From: Cybelea sp963824595
Lineage (GTDB): Bacteria > Vulcanimicrobiota > Vulcanimicrobiia > Vulcanimicrobiales > Vulcanimicrobiaceae
Assembly: GCA_963824595.1 (NCBI GenBank)
Contig: CAWGPY010000004.1
Coordinates: 1-64,000 of the forward strand
DNA: 64,000 nt
Direction: 5' to 3'
Part shown: piece after piece, positions 33,203 through 42,690 of the stretch
How the letters are laid out: each line of letters begins with the position of its first letter
How positions within the stretch are numbered: position 1 is the first letter of the stretch
Notes under the pieces: model-generated
The model's database searches: none
Told to the model about the DNA's origin: nothing
What the model saw: only the letters and a program-made list of their open reading frames with translations
Made by a program: the position numbers and the translations under genes

Positions 33203-33588
33203 ACGAAACGGGGGGCGTGGTCGCTTCGCTCAGCGAGCGCCGGGAAGACCGGCAAGGAGTACATGGTGAAAGTCCGTGACGATGAAGGCGTAGCGAGCCA
33301 CATCGAGCCCGAGCCGCGCGTCGGCATCCGTGAGGGTGATCGGCGAAGCGTCGGTAGGGAAACGTACAGGCTTAGTATTGAGCTGCGAAAAGTAGCAAGT
33401 CCGGAGCGCCGACGGTATGCTGAGAGCCGGAAGGCAACACGTTCGCTCGCATTATCGCAAGTGAGTGAACGGCTCTGCGCGGCCGCTGACCTTTGCATGT
33501 ACGGAAACGCCTTGCGCGGGAACCGGGAGGTCTTCGGTTCGGCCGCCACGGTGGCGGTCCGCATCGGGGAGGCGATGAGCCGTAGCCG

Positions 33589-35121
33589 ATGATGCACGAA
33601 CCGAAGAAGTCAGACTCTCCCGTAGTAGCTACGAAGTCGGCGAACAATGCCGCGAGAGCGGCGGCGGAGTCGATGGAGCCAAGGGGAGAGGCCAAGAGGA
33701 ACACGGGCCAGCAAAACGCGCGCCGGACTCAGAGCCGGGGAAGCGTGTCTCATGCGCTGGAGCGTGTACGTCAAGCGGCACAGGCGAATCGGAAGTGTCG
33801 CTTCAGTGCGTTGCTACACCATGTCAACATCGATCTGCTCAGGGGCGCCTATCACGCGCTCAAGCGTGATGCGGCACCCGGGGTGGATGGGGTGACGTGG
33901 GATGCGTATCGGGAAAACCTGGATGAACGACTCGTCGATCTCTGCGCTCGGGTGCACCGTGGTGCGTACCGGGCACAACCGTCGCGCCGGCGGAACATGC
34001 CGAAGGCGGACGGGCGGCTACGCCCTTTGGGCATTGCAGCGCTAGAGGACAAGATCGTCCAGCGGGCAGTGGTCGAAGTGCTCAACGCGATCTACGAGCC
34101 CGACTTCCTGGGGTTCTCGTACGGGTTCCGGCCCGGGCGGCGGCAGCATGACGCTCTCGACGCCCTTGCCTACGGAATCAAGTGGCAGCGCGTGCGATGG
34201 ATACTTGACGCCGACATTCGGTCGTTCTTCGATACCGTCAACCATGATTGGCTGATGCGTTTCCTCGAACACCGAATCGGCGACCAACGTATCCTGCGGC
34301 TGATACGCAGGTGGCTCAAGGCCGGGGTGATGGAGGATGGGCTGGTAACGATGCCGAGCAGTGGCACACCGCAAGGTGCGGTCATCTCGCCGCTGCTGGC
34401 AAACGTTTACTTGCACTACGCCTTCGATCTCTGGGCGCACGGATGGCGTCGCCGCCGTGCGAAGCAGAAAGTCATCATCGTGCGATACGCCGACGACATT
34501 GTGGTCGGTATGCAGCACGACGATGATGCACAGGCGTTTCTTTCGCAGATGCGGGAGCGGCTGGCGAAGTTCTCGCTGTCGCTCCATGCAGAGAAGACGC
34601 GGCTGATCGAGTTCGGCCGCTACGCAGCCGAAGCGCGCAAACGTCGCGGGATGGGCAGACCGGAAACGTTCACGTTTCTCGGCTTCACGCACATCTGTGG
34701 CACGGATCGGAAAGGACGCTTCCTCCTGACCCGCAAGAGCCGACGCGACCGCATGCAAGCAACGCTGCGAGCGATTAGAGCGCAGCTAACTCTTCGAATG
34801 CATCATGGTATCCCGGCGCAAGGTCGTTGGCTTGCACAAGTGGTCCGCGGGTACTTCGCGTACCATGCTGTGCCGACCAATGCCTCGTCGTTACTCACGT
34901 TCCGAAATCGGGTGACGCGACTCTGGCTGAGAACGCTCCGTCGTCGCAGCCAGAAGTCGCGCACGACGTGGACCCGAATGATGAAGCTGGAGGAGCAGTG
35001 GCTCCCTCCGGTTCGCATTCTCCATCCATGGCCTGAGCAACGCTTTGAGGTCAAATACTCAAGGCAAGAGCCGAGTGCGGGAAAACTGCACGCTCGGATC
35101 TGCGCGGGGGGCGCGCAGTAA
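33589..35121 (+). CDS. Group II intron reverse transcriptase/maturase
   Basis: 510 residues. The N-terminal 60 are basic. The RT domain has APGVDGVTW (97), KADGRLRPLG (139), GFSYGFRPGR (175), DADIRSFFDTV (207), SGTPQGAVISPLLANVYL and catalytic YADD at 300-303. A maturase thumb follows (QGRWLAQVVRGYFAYHAVPT). No HNH endonuclease is seen; the end is the short basic EPSAGKLHARICAGG. The last 18 codons coincide with domain V, so sequence there serves both protein and ribozyme. Intact, with no lesions. Confidence 0.95.
   Translation: MMHEPKKSDSPVVATKSANNAARAAAESMEPRGEAKRNTGQQNARRTQSRGSVSHALERVRQAAQANRKCRFSALLHHVNIDLLRGAYHALKRDAAPGVDGVTWDAYRENLDERLVDLCARVHRGAYRAQPSRRRNMPKADGRLRPLGIAALEDKIVQRAVVEVLNAIYEPDFLGFSYGFRPGRRQHDALDALAYGIKWQRVRWILDADIRSFFDTVNHDWLMRFLEHRIGDQRILRLIRRWLKAGVMEDGLVTMPSSGTPQGAVISPLLANVYLHYAFDLWAHGWRRRRAKQKVIIVRYADDIVVGMQHDDDAQAFLSQMRERLAKFSLSLHAEKTRLIEFGRYAAEARKRRGMGRPETFTFLGFTHICGTDRKGRFLLTRKSRRDRMQATLRAIRAQLTLRMHHGIPAQGRWLAQVVRGYFAYHAVPTNASSLLTFRNRVTRLWLRTLRRRSQKSRTTWTRMMKLEEQWLPPVRILHPWPEQRFEVKYSRQEPSAGKLHARICAGGAQ
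35068..35101 (+). ncRNA. Group II intron domain V
   Basis: GAGCCGAGTGCGG, GAAA, ACTGCACGCTCGGATCT: the 34-nt catalytic hairpin with AGC-type triad at the 5' base, GNRA tetraloop and two-base bulge region. Fully inside the RT coding sequence and its stop region. Confidence 0.85.
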
Positions 35122-35140
35122 TGCGCGTCCCTACCGCGAT

Positions 35141-35513
35141 CCAACGGCCGCGATGGCCCGGCAAGACGCGCTACGTATGGCGGTTCTTGCGCGCTCACGC
35201 AACCGTGCAGCCACTCGTCACGAATCCGTCGTGCGGAAACCGGCTGTGTCGGACTGGGCTTTGGCCGCAACATGTGGCAGCGCAAAGGGGCGAAACGCTG
35301 GCGATGGCCTCGCGCGCCCACGAGGACATAACGATTGCCGCCAACCGCAGTAGCTGTTAAATAAGACTTCATCGTCCGCCTCGGCAGTGCGTTATCGGCA
35401 GGCGGCTGGCAGCGTCGTGCTCCCTGCGGATGTGCTCCAGAGTCTTGCTGCCCCTCGGATCTTTTGCTACGCTAAGCAGGCTTCGCGCGTGACATCGAAG
35501 TGAGGGAGAAAAC
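35141..35513. other. 3' flank of the intron, no gene seen
   Basis: 370 bp with no recognisable protein or RNA. It is the downstream exon of the intron; what was interrupted cannot be told. Confidence 0.4.
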
Positions 35514-35891
35514 ATGGGAACCGGTACGGTCAGCGCGCTCGACTACGGCATCCAGCAAGGCGCGGGCCGAGGCGAGTATAACACGGCGGCGTTTCAGCGC
35601 GCCGTCGATGAGATTGAGTCTACGGGTGGTGGCACGATTTTCGTTCCTTCCGGCGTCTACGAGATTACGGGAGCAATAAGGCTGAGGACCAATGCTGATC
35701 CGGAGTGTAGCACGACGGTGCGAATCGTCGGCGAGGAACACCCGACGATTGCGCAGACAGCGGGTGGCGCGCACTTTGAGATCAAGGAGCCGACGAAAGA
35801 CGGAGGCGCCAGTGACATCGTCGTCGACGGATTGACTTTGCAAGGCGCGCTCGAAACGCCGAATAACGCTAGGCCCGAGGGACAGGCATGA
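35514..35891 (+). CDS. Pectate-lyase-like beta-helix protein, N-terminal part
   Basis: 125 residues starting after GAGGGAGAAAAC. VSALDYGIQQGAGRGEYNTA, then AFQRAVDEIESTGGGTIFVP, SGVYEI match the cap and first coil of pectate_lyase_3 proteins, normally followed by several hundred residues of beta-helix. Here only about two coils exist before a stop that overlaps the next start (ATGA at 35888). No signal peptide. Looks truncated; a C-terminal beta-helix fragment is at 38899. Confidence 0.65.
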   Translation: MGTGTVSALDYGIQQGAGRGEYNTAAFQRAVDEIESTGGGTIFVPSGVYEITGAIRLRTNADPECSTTVRIVGEEHPTIAQTAGGAHFEIKEPTKDGGASDIVVDGLTLQGALETPNNARPEGQA

Positions 35892-36880
35892 AACCGCTTG
35901 CGAACCTATTTCGTTGCGCAGGGTTCTGCGCGCTCGTGGCATCCCTCGCCGGCTGCGGCGGATCGCAAGCGCAGAGCAACGCAGTTCTGCCGATGCGGGG
36001 AAACGCGCCAGGGCAAGCGAGCGCCGCACACTCGTGGGTCGCTCGACGGGCAAGAACCGGTAACCTGCTCTATGTCTCGAGGTACGGCTTGGGAGAAGTT
36101 TCGGTTTTCTCGTACCCGAAGGGCGCGCCGGTGGGCACGCTCACGGGGTTCGAGACACCCGAAGGGCTGTGCTCAAATAAGAACGGCGACATCTTTGTGG
36201 TCGATGAGACGGCTCAGCAGGTCGTCGAGTACGCGCACGGTGGAACGAGCCCGATCGCGACGCTTGACGATTCGGGAAATCTCCCTCACGGCTGCGCCAT
36301 TGATCCGACTAGTGGCGATCTCGCTGTGGTCGGGGGAGGTCCGCCCGGTAACGTCGCGATATACCCGCAGGCAAAAGGGTCCCCAACCGTCTATCAGGAC
36401 GGCTCTGCGGAGTACTTCTCGTACTGCACCTATGATGATCAAGGCGACCTATTCACCGTCGACGTCTACGGCGACAACAACCCCGGTAATATCGTAGAGC
36501 TTTCTCAAGGAAGTACCTCATTCGCCGATATTTCCGTAGACCACAGATTTAACGAAGGCATTCACGCGATCCAGTGGGACGGCCAGTATTTAGCCGTTGG
36601 AGACCCTTCGGGCAACCAACATGGTGCAGCGACGATCTACCAAGTCAGCATTTCCGGGTCGACCGGCAACGTGATCAACACGATCGAGCTCCGAACGAGG
36701 CAGAACACGAATCCCAAGTCGGGGGTGCAGTTCTGGATCCAAGGTCACACCATCGTAAGCCCGGAGCGCTTCGAAAAGCGGATCGGACTCTGGCGATACC
36801 CGGCTGGCGGTAAGCCGAAGAGGACCATCATGCTAAGTGGAGGGCCGTTGCTGGGGCTGACCGTCAGCCTTGGCCCTTGA
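35888..36880 (+). CDS. Secreted beta-propeller lipoprotein
   Basis: 330 residues, coupled by 4-bp overlap to the truncated beta-helix gene. Lipobox LAGC. The cleanest member of the family: NLLYVSRYGLGEVSVFSYPK, VGTLTGFETPEGLCSNKNGD, VVEYAHGGTSPIATLDDSG, CAIDPTSGDLAV, QWDGQYLAVGD and RYPAGGKPKRTI. Probably a six-bladed propeller facing the exterior. The TATAAAAG at 36889 and a long spacer separate it from the next gene. Confidence 0.8.
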   Translation: MKPLANLFRCAGFCALVASLAGCGGSQAQSNAVLPMRGNAPGQASAAHSWVARRARTGNLLYVSRYGLGEVSVFSYPKGAPVGTLTGFETPEGLCSNKNGDIFVVDETAQQVVEYAHGGTSPIATLDDSGNLPHGCAIDPTSGDLAVVGGGPPGNVAIYPQAKGSPTVYQDGSAEYFSYCTYDDQGDLFTVDVYGDNNPGNIVELSQGSTSFADISVDHRFNEGIHAIQWDGQYLAVGDPSGNQHGAATIYQVSISGSTGNVINTIELRTRQNTNPKSGVQFWIQGHTIVSPERFEKRIGLWRYPAGGKPKRTIMLSGGPLLGLTVSLGP

Positions 36881-37059
36881 TGAACGATATAAAAGCGGGC
36901 TGCAGGTAACGAAGAACGGGAGGCGCGGTGGCAGGCCATACCTCCAAAGCCTCCGACTCAGATCATTTCAGAAAAAACTGGGAAGCTGGGCGCGTGCGGT
37001 GGCGTAAACCCCCCTGTGGGCAGCGCTAAACGTTAAGCTAACACCTTGAGGAGCTGCTA

Positions 37060-38865
37060 ATGTCAACCAGTTATCCAATCTCCGGGCCATATCCGGGATT
37101 AGAGTACATACCGGGATCACCCGAATCGGACGGAATCTACCACGAAGATCGCGAGATTGACGGAGCCTTATGGCGCGTCTATAACGCGACGTTCGATGGC
37201 TCGCAATGGTCGTATCCTTCAGGGTCTCCAAGCGATCTCGCCTACGCGCTGGTTCAGAACACGGATGGTTCCATCAGCTTCAAGACTTACTCCGGTTCCT
37301 CTCCGTGGGCGACGACGGATTGGGTCGGCAGCGATAACCACACCGTTTTCAACGCCGCCGACTACGGCATGGTGCCCGGTGGAGATCCAGGCGACAACGC
37401 AACATTCCTACAAAATGCGATCAATGACGCAGCGGCCGGCGGCGGCGGCCGCGTGTTCATTCCGGCCGGCGGCTATCCGATCAGTGGCACGATCGTCGTT
37501 CCGGCTACGCAGGACGGCACGTCCATGACGCCGGCGGTTGGCATCTTGATCGAGGGGTGCTCCGGAAGCACGCAGCTCGCCCAGAACGGAAGCGGGCCTA
37601 TCTTCTCGATGACCGGCGACAACAGCCGCCGCGGCGTAATCCTCCGAAACTTGCGCCTGTCGTACGCCATTCCTCAGCCCACTATTTTCGCCGTCTACGC
37701 GGAGTCCGACGGCGTCATCTGTGAGGACTGCTACTTCGAACACTGCCCGGCGATGTACATGGGAGGCGGGCACAACGGGCTGTTATCCTGCACGATTTTC
37801 TACGACGTCGATACGGGCGAGACCGACGACGCTACAATGATCTACATGACCGGAGCGGACAACTTTGTCGCCCTGTGCTACATCTACCAAAAACCCATCC
37901 ACGACGGCGGTCCGACCGGCTGCGTGGGCATCCAGATCGCAAGCGCCTCGGAGCCGCGCATCAGCGATACGAACATCAATGAATTCAATACCGGCATCAA
38001 GGTGACCGGCAGCACGGCGAACCCGATCCACGGCCTCTTCTCGAACCTCGCCTGCGAATCCTATACCTATGGCGCCTGGATTCAGCCCGCCGGTGTCAAC
38101 GATCTCATCTACGAACTCTTCTTCACAGGCTGCGTCTTCCAGCGTGCCCATCATGCAACCGAGTACACAACCCCCGTCCCAACGGGCGTCTACGTCGACG
38201 TGTACCGAAGCGGCGATACCGTCGGAGCAACGCAGAACGTTTCTGACATCTTCTTCGATAACTGCATGTCGCACGATTGGGCCGGTCCGGGAATGCTGAT
38301 CACCCTCGGCCAAGACATCACCGTCGCGGGCGGCCGCTACGGCCAAAACGCCACCGATAGTTCGATGACCACCAGCGGCGCGATCGCCGTGACCGACGCG
38401 GCCGTGCGGGTGAGCATCGTCGGTGCCGATTGCTACGCATCGATTCCCCCGTACGACTCGCAACCGTCTGCGGATGGCCCGCAGCCCTACGGTATCTCGG
38501 TAACCGGCGCGGTCGTCGGCATGCAGGTGCGGAGCTGCAATCTCACAGGCAGCGCATCTGGACCGCTCTACACCCCGACGAACGGCACCGATCTTCGCGT
38601 GACGGACTGCGTCGGCTACAACGACGTGGTTACCGTTCCGACGACAACAGCACCGGCAAACGGCACGACCTTCTCAGCGCCCAGCTACGGCTACTACGGA
38701 CCGGTCACGTTCTACGTCTCGGGTGGTTCTGGCCTGAGCGTTCTCATCGACAACCACTCGACGAGCCTGGCGTCGGGCAGCTTCATCCTCAATCCCGGCC
38801 ACTCGGGCAAGCTAACTTACAACCCTCTCTTGCCGCATCCCACCTTCCTCATGCTCGGCATGTAA
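37060..38865 (+). CDS. Large right-handed beta-helix protein (pectate-lyase superfamily)
   Basis: 601 residues with GAGGAG 8 bp upstream. Residues 1-95 form an N-terminal domain rich in W, Y and S. From NAADYGMVPGGDPGDNATFL (about 105) the pectate_lyase_3 pattern starts, with GGGGRVFIPAGGYPISGTI and repeated coils (ILIEGCS, VILRNLRL, GVICEDCYFEHC, ISDTNINEF, FFDNCMSHDW, GMQVRSCNLTG). A C-terminal beta-sandwich ends GKLTYNPLLPHPTFLMLGM. No signal peptide. The architecture is that of polysaccharide-binding or -cleaving proteins and phage tailspikes. Catalytic residues not identifiable. Confidence 0.8.
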   Translation: MSTSYPISGPYPGLEYIPGSPESDGIYHEDREIDGALWRVYNATFDGSQWSYPSGSPSDLAYALVQNTDGSISFKTYSGSSPWATTDWVGSDNHTVFNAADYGMVPGGDPGDNATFLQNAINDAAAGGGGRVFIPAGGYPISGTIVVPATQDGTSMTPAVGILIEGCSGSTQLAQNGSGPIFSMTGDNSRRGVILRNLRLSYAIPQPTIFAVYAESDGVICEDCYFEHCPAMYMGGGHNGLLSCTIFYDVDTGETDDATMIYMTGADNFVALCYIYQKPIHDGGPTGCVGIQIASASEPRISDTNINEFNTGIKVTGSTANPIHGLFSNLACESYTYGAWIQPAGVNDLIYELFFTGCVFQRAHHATEYTTPVPTGVYVDVYRSGDTVGATQNVSDIFFDNCMSHDWAGPGMLITLGQDITVAGGRYGQNATDSSMTTSGAIAVTDAAVRVSIVGADCYASIPPYDSQPSADGPQPYGISVTGAVVGMQVRSCNLTGSASGPLYTPTNGTDLRVTDCVGYNDVVTVPTTTAPANGTTFSAPSYGYYGPVTFYVSGGSGLSVLIDNHSTSLASGSFILNPGHSGKLTYNPLLPHPTFLMLGM

Positions 38866-38898
38866 AACGACCTCCGCCGGGCGCGGTCAATCCGCCGC

Positions 38899-39210
38899 GT
38901 GATTGCCAACCGCATCGGGCCGAATCAGAGCGGGGTGCAGGATGCCGTTCCAGTCGAGGACGATTTTGGGTCACTGGGGCTCATGTATGGATCCGGGATT
39001 TCGGTTCTCGCGTCCTATGGTCTCACGATAAGCGACAACACGATTGACGACACGAGCGGCCAAATGCTCTATTCTATCCAGTTAATTCGGGGAGATACAC
39101 CGCAACCAGGTGCTACTGGACGCATCCTCGTCAAAGGCAATCAATGCGGCAGGGCGCCCAATCTTGGAAACGGGTCGCAGCAGACGTTTTATATAGTGGT
39201 TGACGTGTAA
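38899..39210 (+). CDS. Beta-helix C-terminal fragment
   Basis: 103 residues from GTG 38899. VIANRIGPNQSGVQ, ISVLASYGLTISDNTIDDTS and RILVKGNQC are beta-helix coils without an N-terminal cap. Together with 35514 it could be the two ends of one gene split by insertion of 35888-38870. No ribosome site is evident, so it may not be translated. Confidence 0.5.
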   Translation: MIANRIGPNQSGVQDAVPVEDDFGSLGLMYGSGISVLASYGLTISDNTIDDTSGQMLYSIQLIRGDTPQPGATGRILVKGNQCGRAPNLGNGSQQTFYIVVDV

Positions 39211-39524
39211 GGGAAGGTCGCCAAGAGGCGCCCCCTCCCTTCGCTCAAGAGCACGCGCGGCAGCAGTGTGACACTTGGATGCCGTCCCTGTATGTGAGAA
39301 ACCCGAATCTTCTCACCGATTTTCTCACCAAATAAGTAGCGATTAGCTCTCACACTTGCGCATCAGCGCTCTAGCGACGCTCAAACGAGACTTGCGAGGA
39401 CTTGTTGAGGCTAGCTGCAAACGTTTCCCGCCGCCGTCGTCAACCGCTCTGGGGCCAACTAATGAAAAGTTCGTCGCCGCGAGCGTTGTCTCGGGGCACG
39501 TTGCTCGGGGCACTGCCACCCTGT
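39211..39524. other. Intergenic, no gene seen
   Basis: Contains only short overlapping frames. TGAGAAACCCGAATCTTCTC (39295-) is a small imperfect inverted repeat. Confidence 0.4.
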
Positions 39525-39682
39525 GGCACCGATGTGGCACGGACGCCCCAGAGTCGAACGATATTAGAGGGGAGTTACGGGACCGTGGACTAGCAGAAAT
39601 GCTTACTCGCTAACACTTTCCAACACCGCCCGAGATCAATCGGGATCGTCGCCGTCAGATTCGATTCCCGTTGGCGCTACCA
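39525..39682 (+). repeat. Attachment site 8, second arm type
   Basis: Starts TGTGGCACCGATGTGGCACG and ends GATTCGATTCCCGTTGGCGC then TACCA (39658-39682). Similar to site 6 in both parts. Confidence 0.7.
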
Positions 39683-39951
39683 CGCGCTCGCAAGCATGGT
39701 GCATCGCTCGTTCTGCAGTGCGTCGCTAAAAAAAGATACCAGTGTGAATAGCGTTTCCTCAAGCGCGCCACCGAAGATTCTGCGGCGAATCGCAACGCTC
39801 CGATCTGCCTTTCGGAGAACTCAGAGATGGGTCGCCTAGAATCAGGAGGGTCGTCCGCCGTTAGCGCCGCACGCCGCGCGCATCGCTCAGCCCCTGCGCC
39901 TGAGTCGAGCCGACGGACGTTCTAGTCCGGACCGCGCTTGGCGAAATGCGC
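39683..39951. other. Short intergenic left end of unit 8
   Basis: No integrase or other gene is recognisable between the attachment site and the end of the lipoprotein gene. Confidence 0.4.
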
Positions 39952-40983
39952 TTATCTTGTGACGGCCACCCCCACGGGATACTGCACGACGCCGTTGCCA
40001 ATGGTTTGCAGCGGCGCACCGCCGGCGGGATAGCCAAAGACGTTCACGTTCGAGGCACCGCCCGACTGCGTATAGTTTGGTGCGACGACTGTTTGGCCGT
40101 CCAAGAAGAAGCTCCATACGTACTGACCCGTGTTAGTTAGAGGAGTGATCCCTACTTCGCTTGCCTGCCGGCCGTCAACGGTGAACTCGTAAATCACCGA
40201 TCCCCAGACATCGCCGATTGCGAGACGCGTGCCGTCCCACACAATTCCACCGGCTAGCCCGAATGATTGATCGAGCGAAATGCGCTCGAACCTCTTGCCA
40301 CCCTTGGCCAGTTCGTCGAGCTCAAAGTCTTGAAACGACTCATGCTCGCCGTCGACGAACAGATTTCCATTCGCATCGTAACCGCCGGAATACGGATGAT
40401 ACATCGCGCGGCAATGCTGCGGCCGGCCGCGCGCTTTACGATAGATGGCGATTCCGCCGCGTTGGTGAGCGAATGGATTGCCCTGATTCATGACCGCGAG
40501 ATCCCCGGTCGTCGGATCGACCGCACACGCATCCGGCACCAACGCGGCTTTCTCGTGAAGTGTTTTCATCGGGCTCGTCGCCCCGCGAGCAAACTCCACG
40601 ATCGCGCCGTTCTCGGCCTCGGTGACGAACAGGTCGTCGCGCTTGTCCATACACAGTCCGCTCGGAAGGTAAAACCCGGTGAGTGTTCCAGCAAGCGTTC
40701 CGCTAGGGTACGAAAAAACGTACACATCGCCGGCACTGACGTCAGCAACGTAAAGGAGCCGTCCTTTGGCAGTTGCGACGGACATCCACGACGACCGCAG
40801 ATCGCGATGCGCGTTGATATCCAAACGCGCCCACGGTACAACGGGCGCGCTCGTCCGCAACAAGGCCGTTTGGCTCACCGGCGCGCTACCGGTCCAAACG
40901 TTACCCGGCTGGGTTCCCGAGCACGCCGCAAACATCATAGCTGCCACGAAACCGAAAATCGAGCGATATAAAAAACGCTCCAT
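39952..40983 (-). CDS. Secreted beta-propeller lipoprotein
   Basis: 343 residues. Lipobox FAAC (MMFAACSG). Blades: RLLYVADVSAGDVYVFSYPS, LAGTLTGFYLPSGLCMDKRD, AIVEFARGATSP, CAVDPTTGDLAV, NLFVDGEHESF, GYPAGGAPLQTI. It has a longer linker between lipobox and propeller than the copy at 35888. Sole cargo of a 1.6-kb unit whose integrase is gone. Confidence 0.8.
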   Translation of the reverse strand: MERFLYRSIFGFVAAMMFAACSGTQPGNVWTGSAPVSQTALLRTSAPVVPWARLDINAHRDLRSSWMSVATAKGRLLYVADVSAGDVYVFSYPSGTLAGTLTGFYLPSGLCMDKRDDLFVTEAENGAIVEFARGATSPMKTLHEKAALVPDACAVDPTTGDLAVMNQGNPFAHQRGGIAIYRKARGRPQHCRAMYHPYSGGYDANGNLFVDGEHESFQDFELDELAKGGKRFERISLDQSFGLAGGIVWDGTRLAIGDVWGSVIYEFTVDGRQASEVGITPLTNTGQYVWSFFLDGQTVVAPNYTQSGGASNVNVFGYPAGGAPLQTIGNGVVQYPVGVAVTR

Positions 40984-41089
40984 TGTAGATCTCCCCAGCC
41001 ACTATCGTATCTCGCCCGGACGCCTGCACGGTAGGCCGGGTCAGCCTAGCGGTCGGGACGTTTGACCTGAATGTCAGAGATGGCGACGA

Positions 41090-41259
41090 CCTCGCGCAGC
41101 GTCGCCCTGGCCCACATTTGGCCCACATACCGCCGACTACCGACGACAACCGGCGACAACATCGATAGCGGCGTCTTCCTCAGGAGTGCCGTCTTCAGTC
41201 ATCGTGAGTTGACTCGGGTTTGTCTAGGGTATCGCTTTCGATTCCCGTTCGCGCTACCA
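41090..41259 (+). repeat. Attachment site 9: diverged arm plus tRNA 3' end
   Basis: CTTTCGATTCCCGTTCGCGC then TACCA (41235-41259), with one change in the acceptor. The left flank has GGCCCACATTTGGCCCACAT, a diverged form of the GTGGCAC repeat arm. Confidence 0.65.
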
Positions 41260-41466
41260 GAGATCGCCTTCTTGTAGAGGTTTTTCGCACGTTTCGCAGC
41301 CGCCAGCGCCCAACACCTGAGGTGAAAACTCGGGCTATGCAGCCCTCTCTGCGAGTGCCAGGCCATAGCCCGTGCGCTCGAGTCACTTAGCGATGTCCGC
41401 CGGAGAGCATCGGTTCATTCTGCCCTCGATGAAGTAGTCGCCTCCAAGCTCGGAGTAGCGTTGGCC

Positions 41467-42450
41467 CTAAGGTGTTAGCACCTTTCGGGCTTCGCTAATC
41501 ACAACTTGGAAAGGGTTTGTGGAAACGCCGACCGTCTCGATTGGGCTGCCTCCGGCGGGGTACTTGTAGATCGGAACGTTCCCATTGCTCGACGCGCAAA
41601 TAACATAGGTCTTCCAGATCTCGTAGCCCACGCAACCAAACGCACCCAACAGCGTCGTCCCTCCGGTGACTACGCCTTGGTCCGTTATTCGATAGATAAT
41701 CGCGCCGCCGGAGCTGTCCGCTCCACCGATCGTTAACGAGCCTTCGGCATACTGCACGCCGCCGGGCGAAGGGATCGTCGCACCCGAGATTACGATCGGT
41801 GTGAACGCGCCCCGATACAATCGAGCCATCTCGAAGTTACTGCCGTACCCGTTGCCATCGAAGTAGATTTTCCGTTCCGGGCCGTACGCAAGAAAGTAGT
41901 ACTCTAAAAATTTGGAATCCGTATAGAGTTTTGGAGTCCGCGTCGCGCTCGGATAGACGGCAATGCTGCCAACTTCGCCCTGCTTGATCGAGAAGATATT
42001 CGAAACGGCCAGGTCGCCATTTTCGCGATTAACTGAACAGCTGAACGGATAACTCTCGTAATCGGTCAAGGTCGCGATCGGCAAGGTTCCTCCGTGCGCA
42101 TATTCGATCAGGTCAAAGTCGGCCGAGTTCGCAACCCAAACGTTGCCTGCGACGTCGGCACAGACGCCGGATACTTCTTGGAAACCCGTCAACGTTCCGA
42201 CCAGCTTGCCTTTTGGAAATGAAAAGATATACACATAGCCCGCATTGCCGCTGACGTACAACAGGTTTTGCGATCTTGCCTCGGGCAAGACCCAAGATAC
42301 GCGTGGTCTGAGCCGCTCGAAGCGTGCAAGGGTGTCGCTCCCGCCGATTGAGCGAATGGTATCGCGTGCCGGCAGCTCCGAAGTGCATGCGGGAAGTAGC
42401 AGCGCCACGCATGCCGCCAACACGTAGTTGGTCCGAAAACCGCTGCTCAT
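41467..42450 (-). CDS. Secreted beta-propeller lipoprotein
   Basis: 327 residues from ATG 42450 (another ATG lies at 42471). Lipobox LPAC. LLYVSGNAGYVYIFSFPKGK, VGTLTGFQEVSGVCADVAGN, LIEYAHGGTLPIATLTDYES, CSVNRENGDLAV, YKYPAGGSPIETV. In the order of blades it matches the 39952 protein next to it, but the two are diverged, so they are separate acquisitions or an old duplication. Confidence 0.8.
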   Translation of the reverse strand: MSSGFRTNYVLAACVALLLPACTSELPARDTIRSIGGSDTLARFERLRPRVSWVLPEARSQNLLYVSGNAGYVYIFSFPKGKLVGTLTGFQEVSGVCADVAGNVWVANSADFDLIEYAHGGTLPIATLTDYESYPFSCSVNRENGDLAVSNIFSIKQGEVGSIAVYPSATRTPKLYTDSKFLEYYFLAYGPERKIYFDGNGYGSNFEMARLYRGAFTPIVISGATIPSPGGVQYAEGSLTIGGADSSGGAIIYRITDQGVVTGGTTLLGAFGCVGYEIWKTYVICASSNGNVPIYKYPAGGSPIETVGVSTNPFQVVISEARKVLTP

Positions 42451-42546
42451 CGCGCGTTCCAGCCGCAGCATCCAAATACGATTTTGACCCGGTCCTCGGC
42501 CAACCTCTTTCGGTCCTGCTCGGCGGGAGAGACAGCGCCCGGTCCC

Positions 42547-42643
42547 GTAACGGCCATCCTACGGATTCCGCAAAACTAGCTGGGATTCGAAGGGACTAGC
42601 CGGCACTGGAGACGCGCAAACCCGTACAAGAAAGGACTCCCGC
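42547..42643 (+). repeat. Right arm cut by IS3
   Basis: Arm sequence from GTAACGGCCATCCTACGGAT to CCCGTACAAGAAAGGACTC; 9 bp later the IS3 end begins. The tRNA end that should follow is missing. Confidence 0.7.
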
Positions 42644-42690
42644 TACGAGATGGAGTTGACCCGCTTTCGTCGAGAGGTGGTTTTTGGACA

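Larger units (their letters stand above)
33233..35140 (+). mobile_element. Group II intron with reverse transcriptase
   Basis: The RNA begins near GCGAGCGCCGGGAAGACCGG; the 5' edge is only known to lie between about 33215 and 33240. It continues with GTACATGGTGAAAGTCC, typical of domain I, carries the RT gene in domain IV and ends with domain V (35068-35101) and domain VI (about 35101-35140), in which the A of CCCTACC is the likely branch point. The 3' end is CGCGAT at 35140. All parts for splicing and retrohoming appear present. It lies just downstream of a hairpin, a common target of some bacterial intron classes. Confidence 0.8.

Noticed and set aside
33589..35121. Retron or diversity-generating retroelement RT
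   Set aside because: A group II domain V and VI are present at the 3' end, a maturase thumb follows the RT, and there is no msr/msd or template/variable repeat pair.
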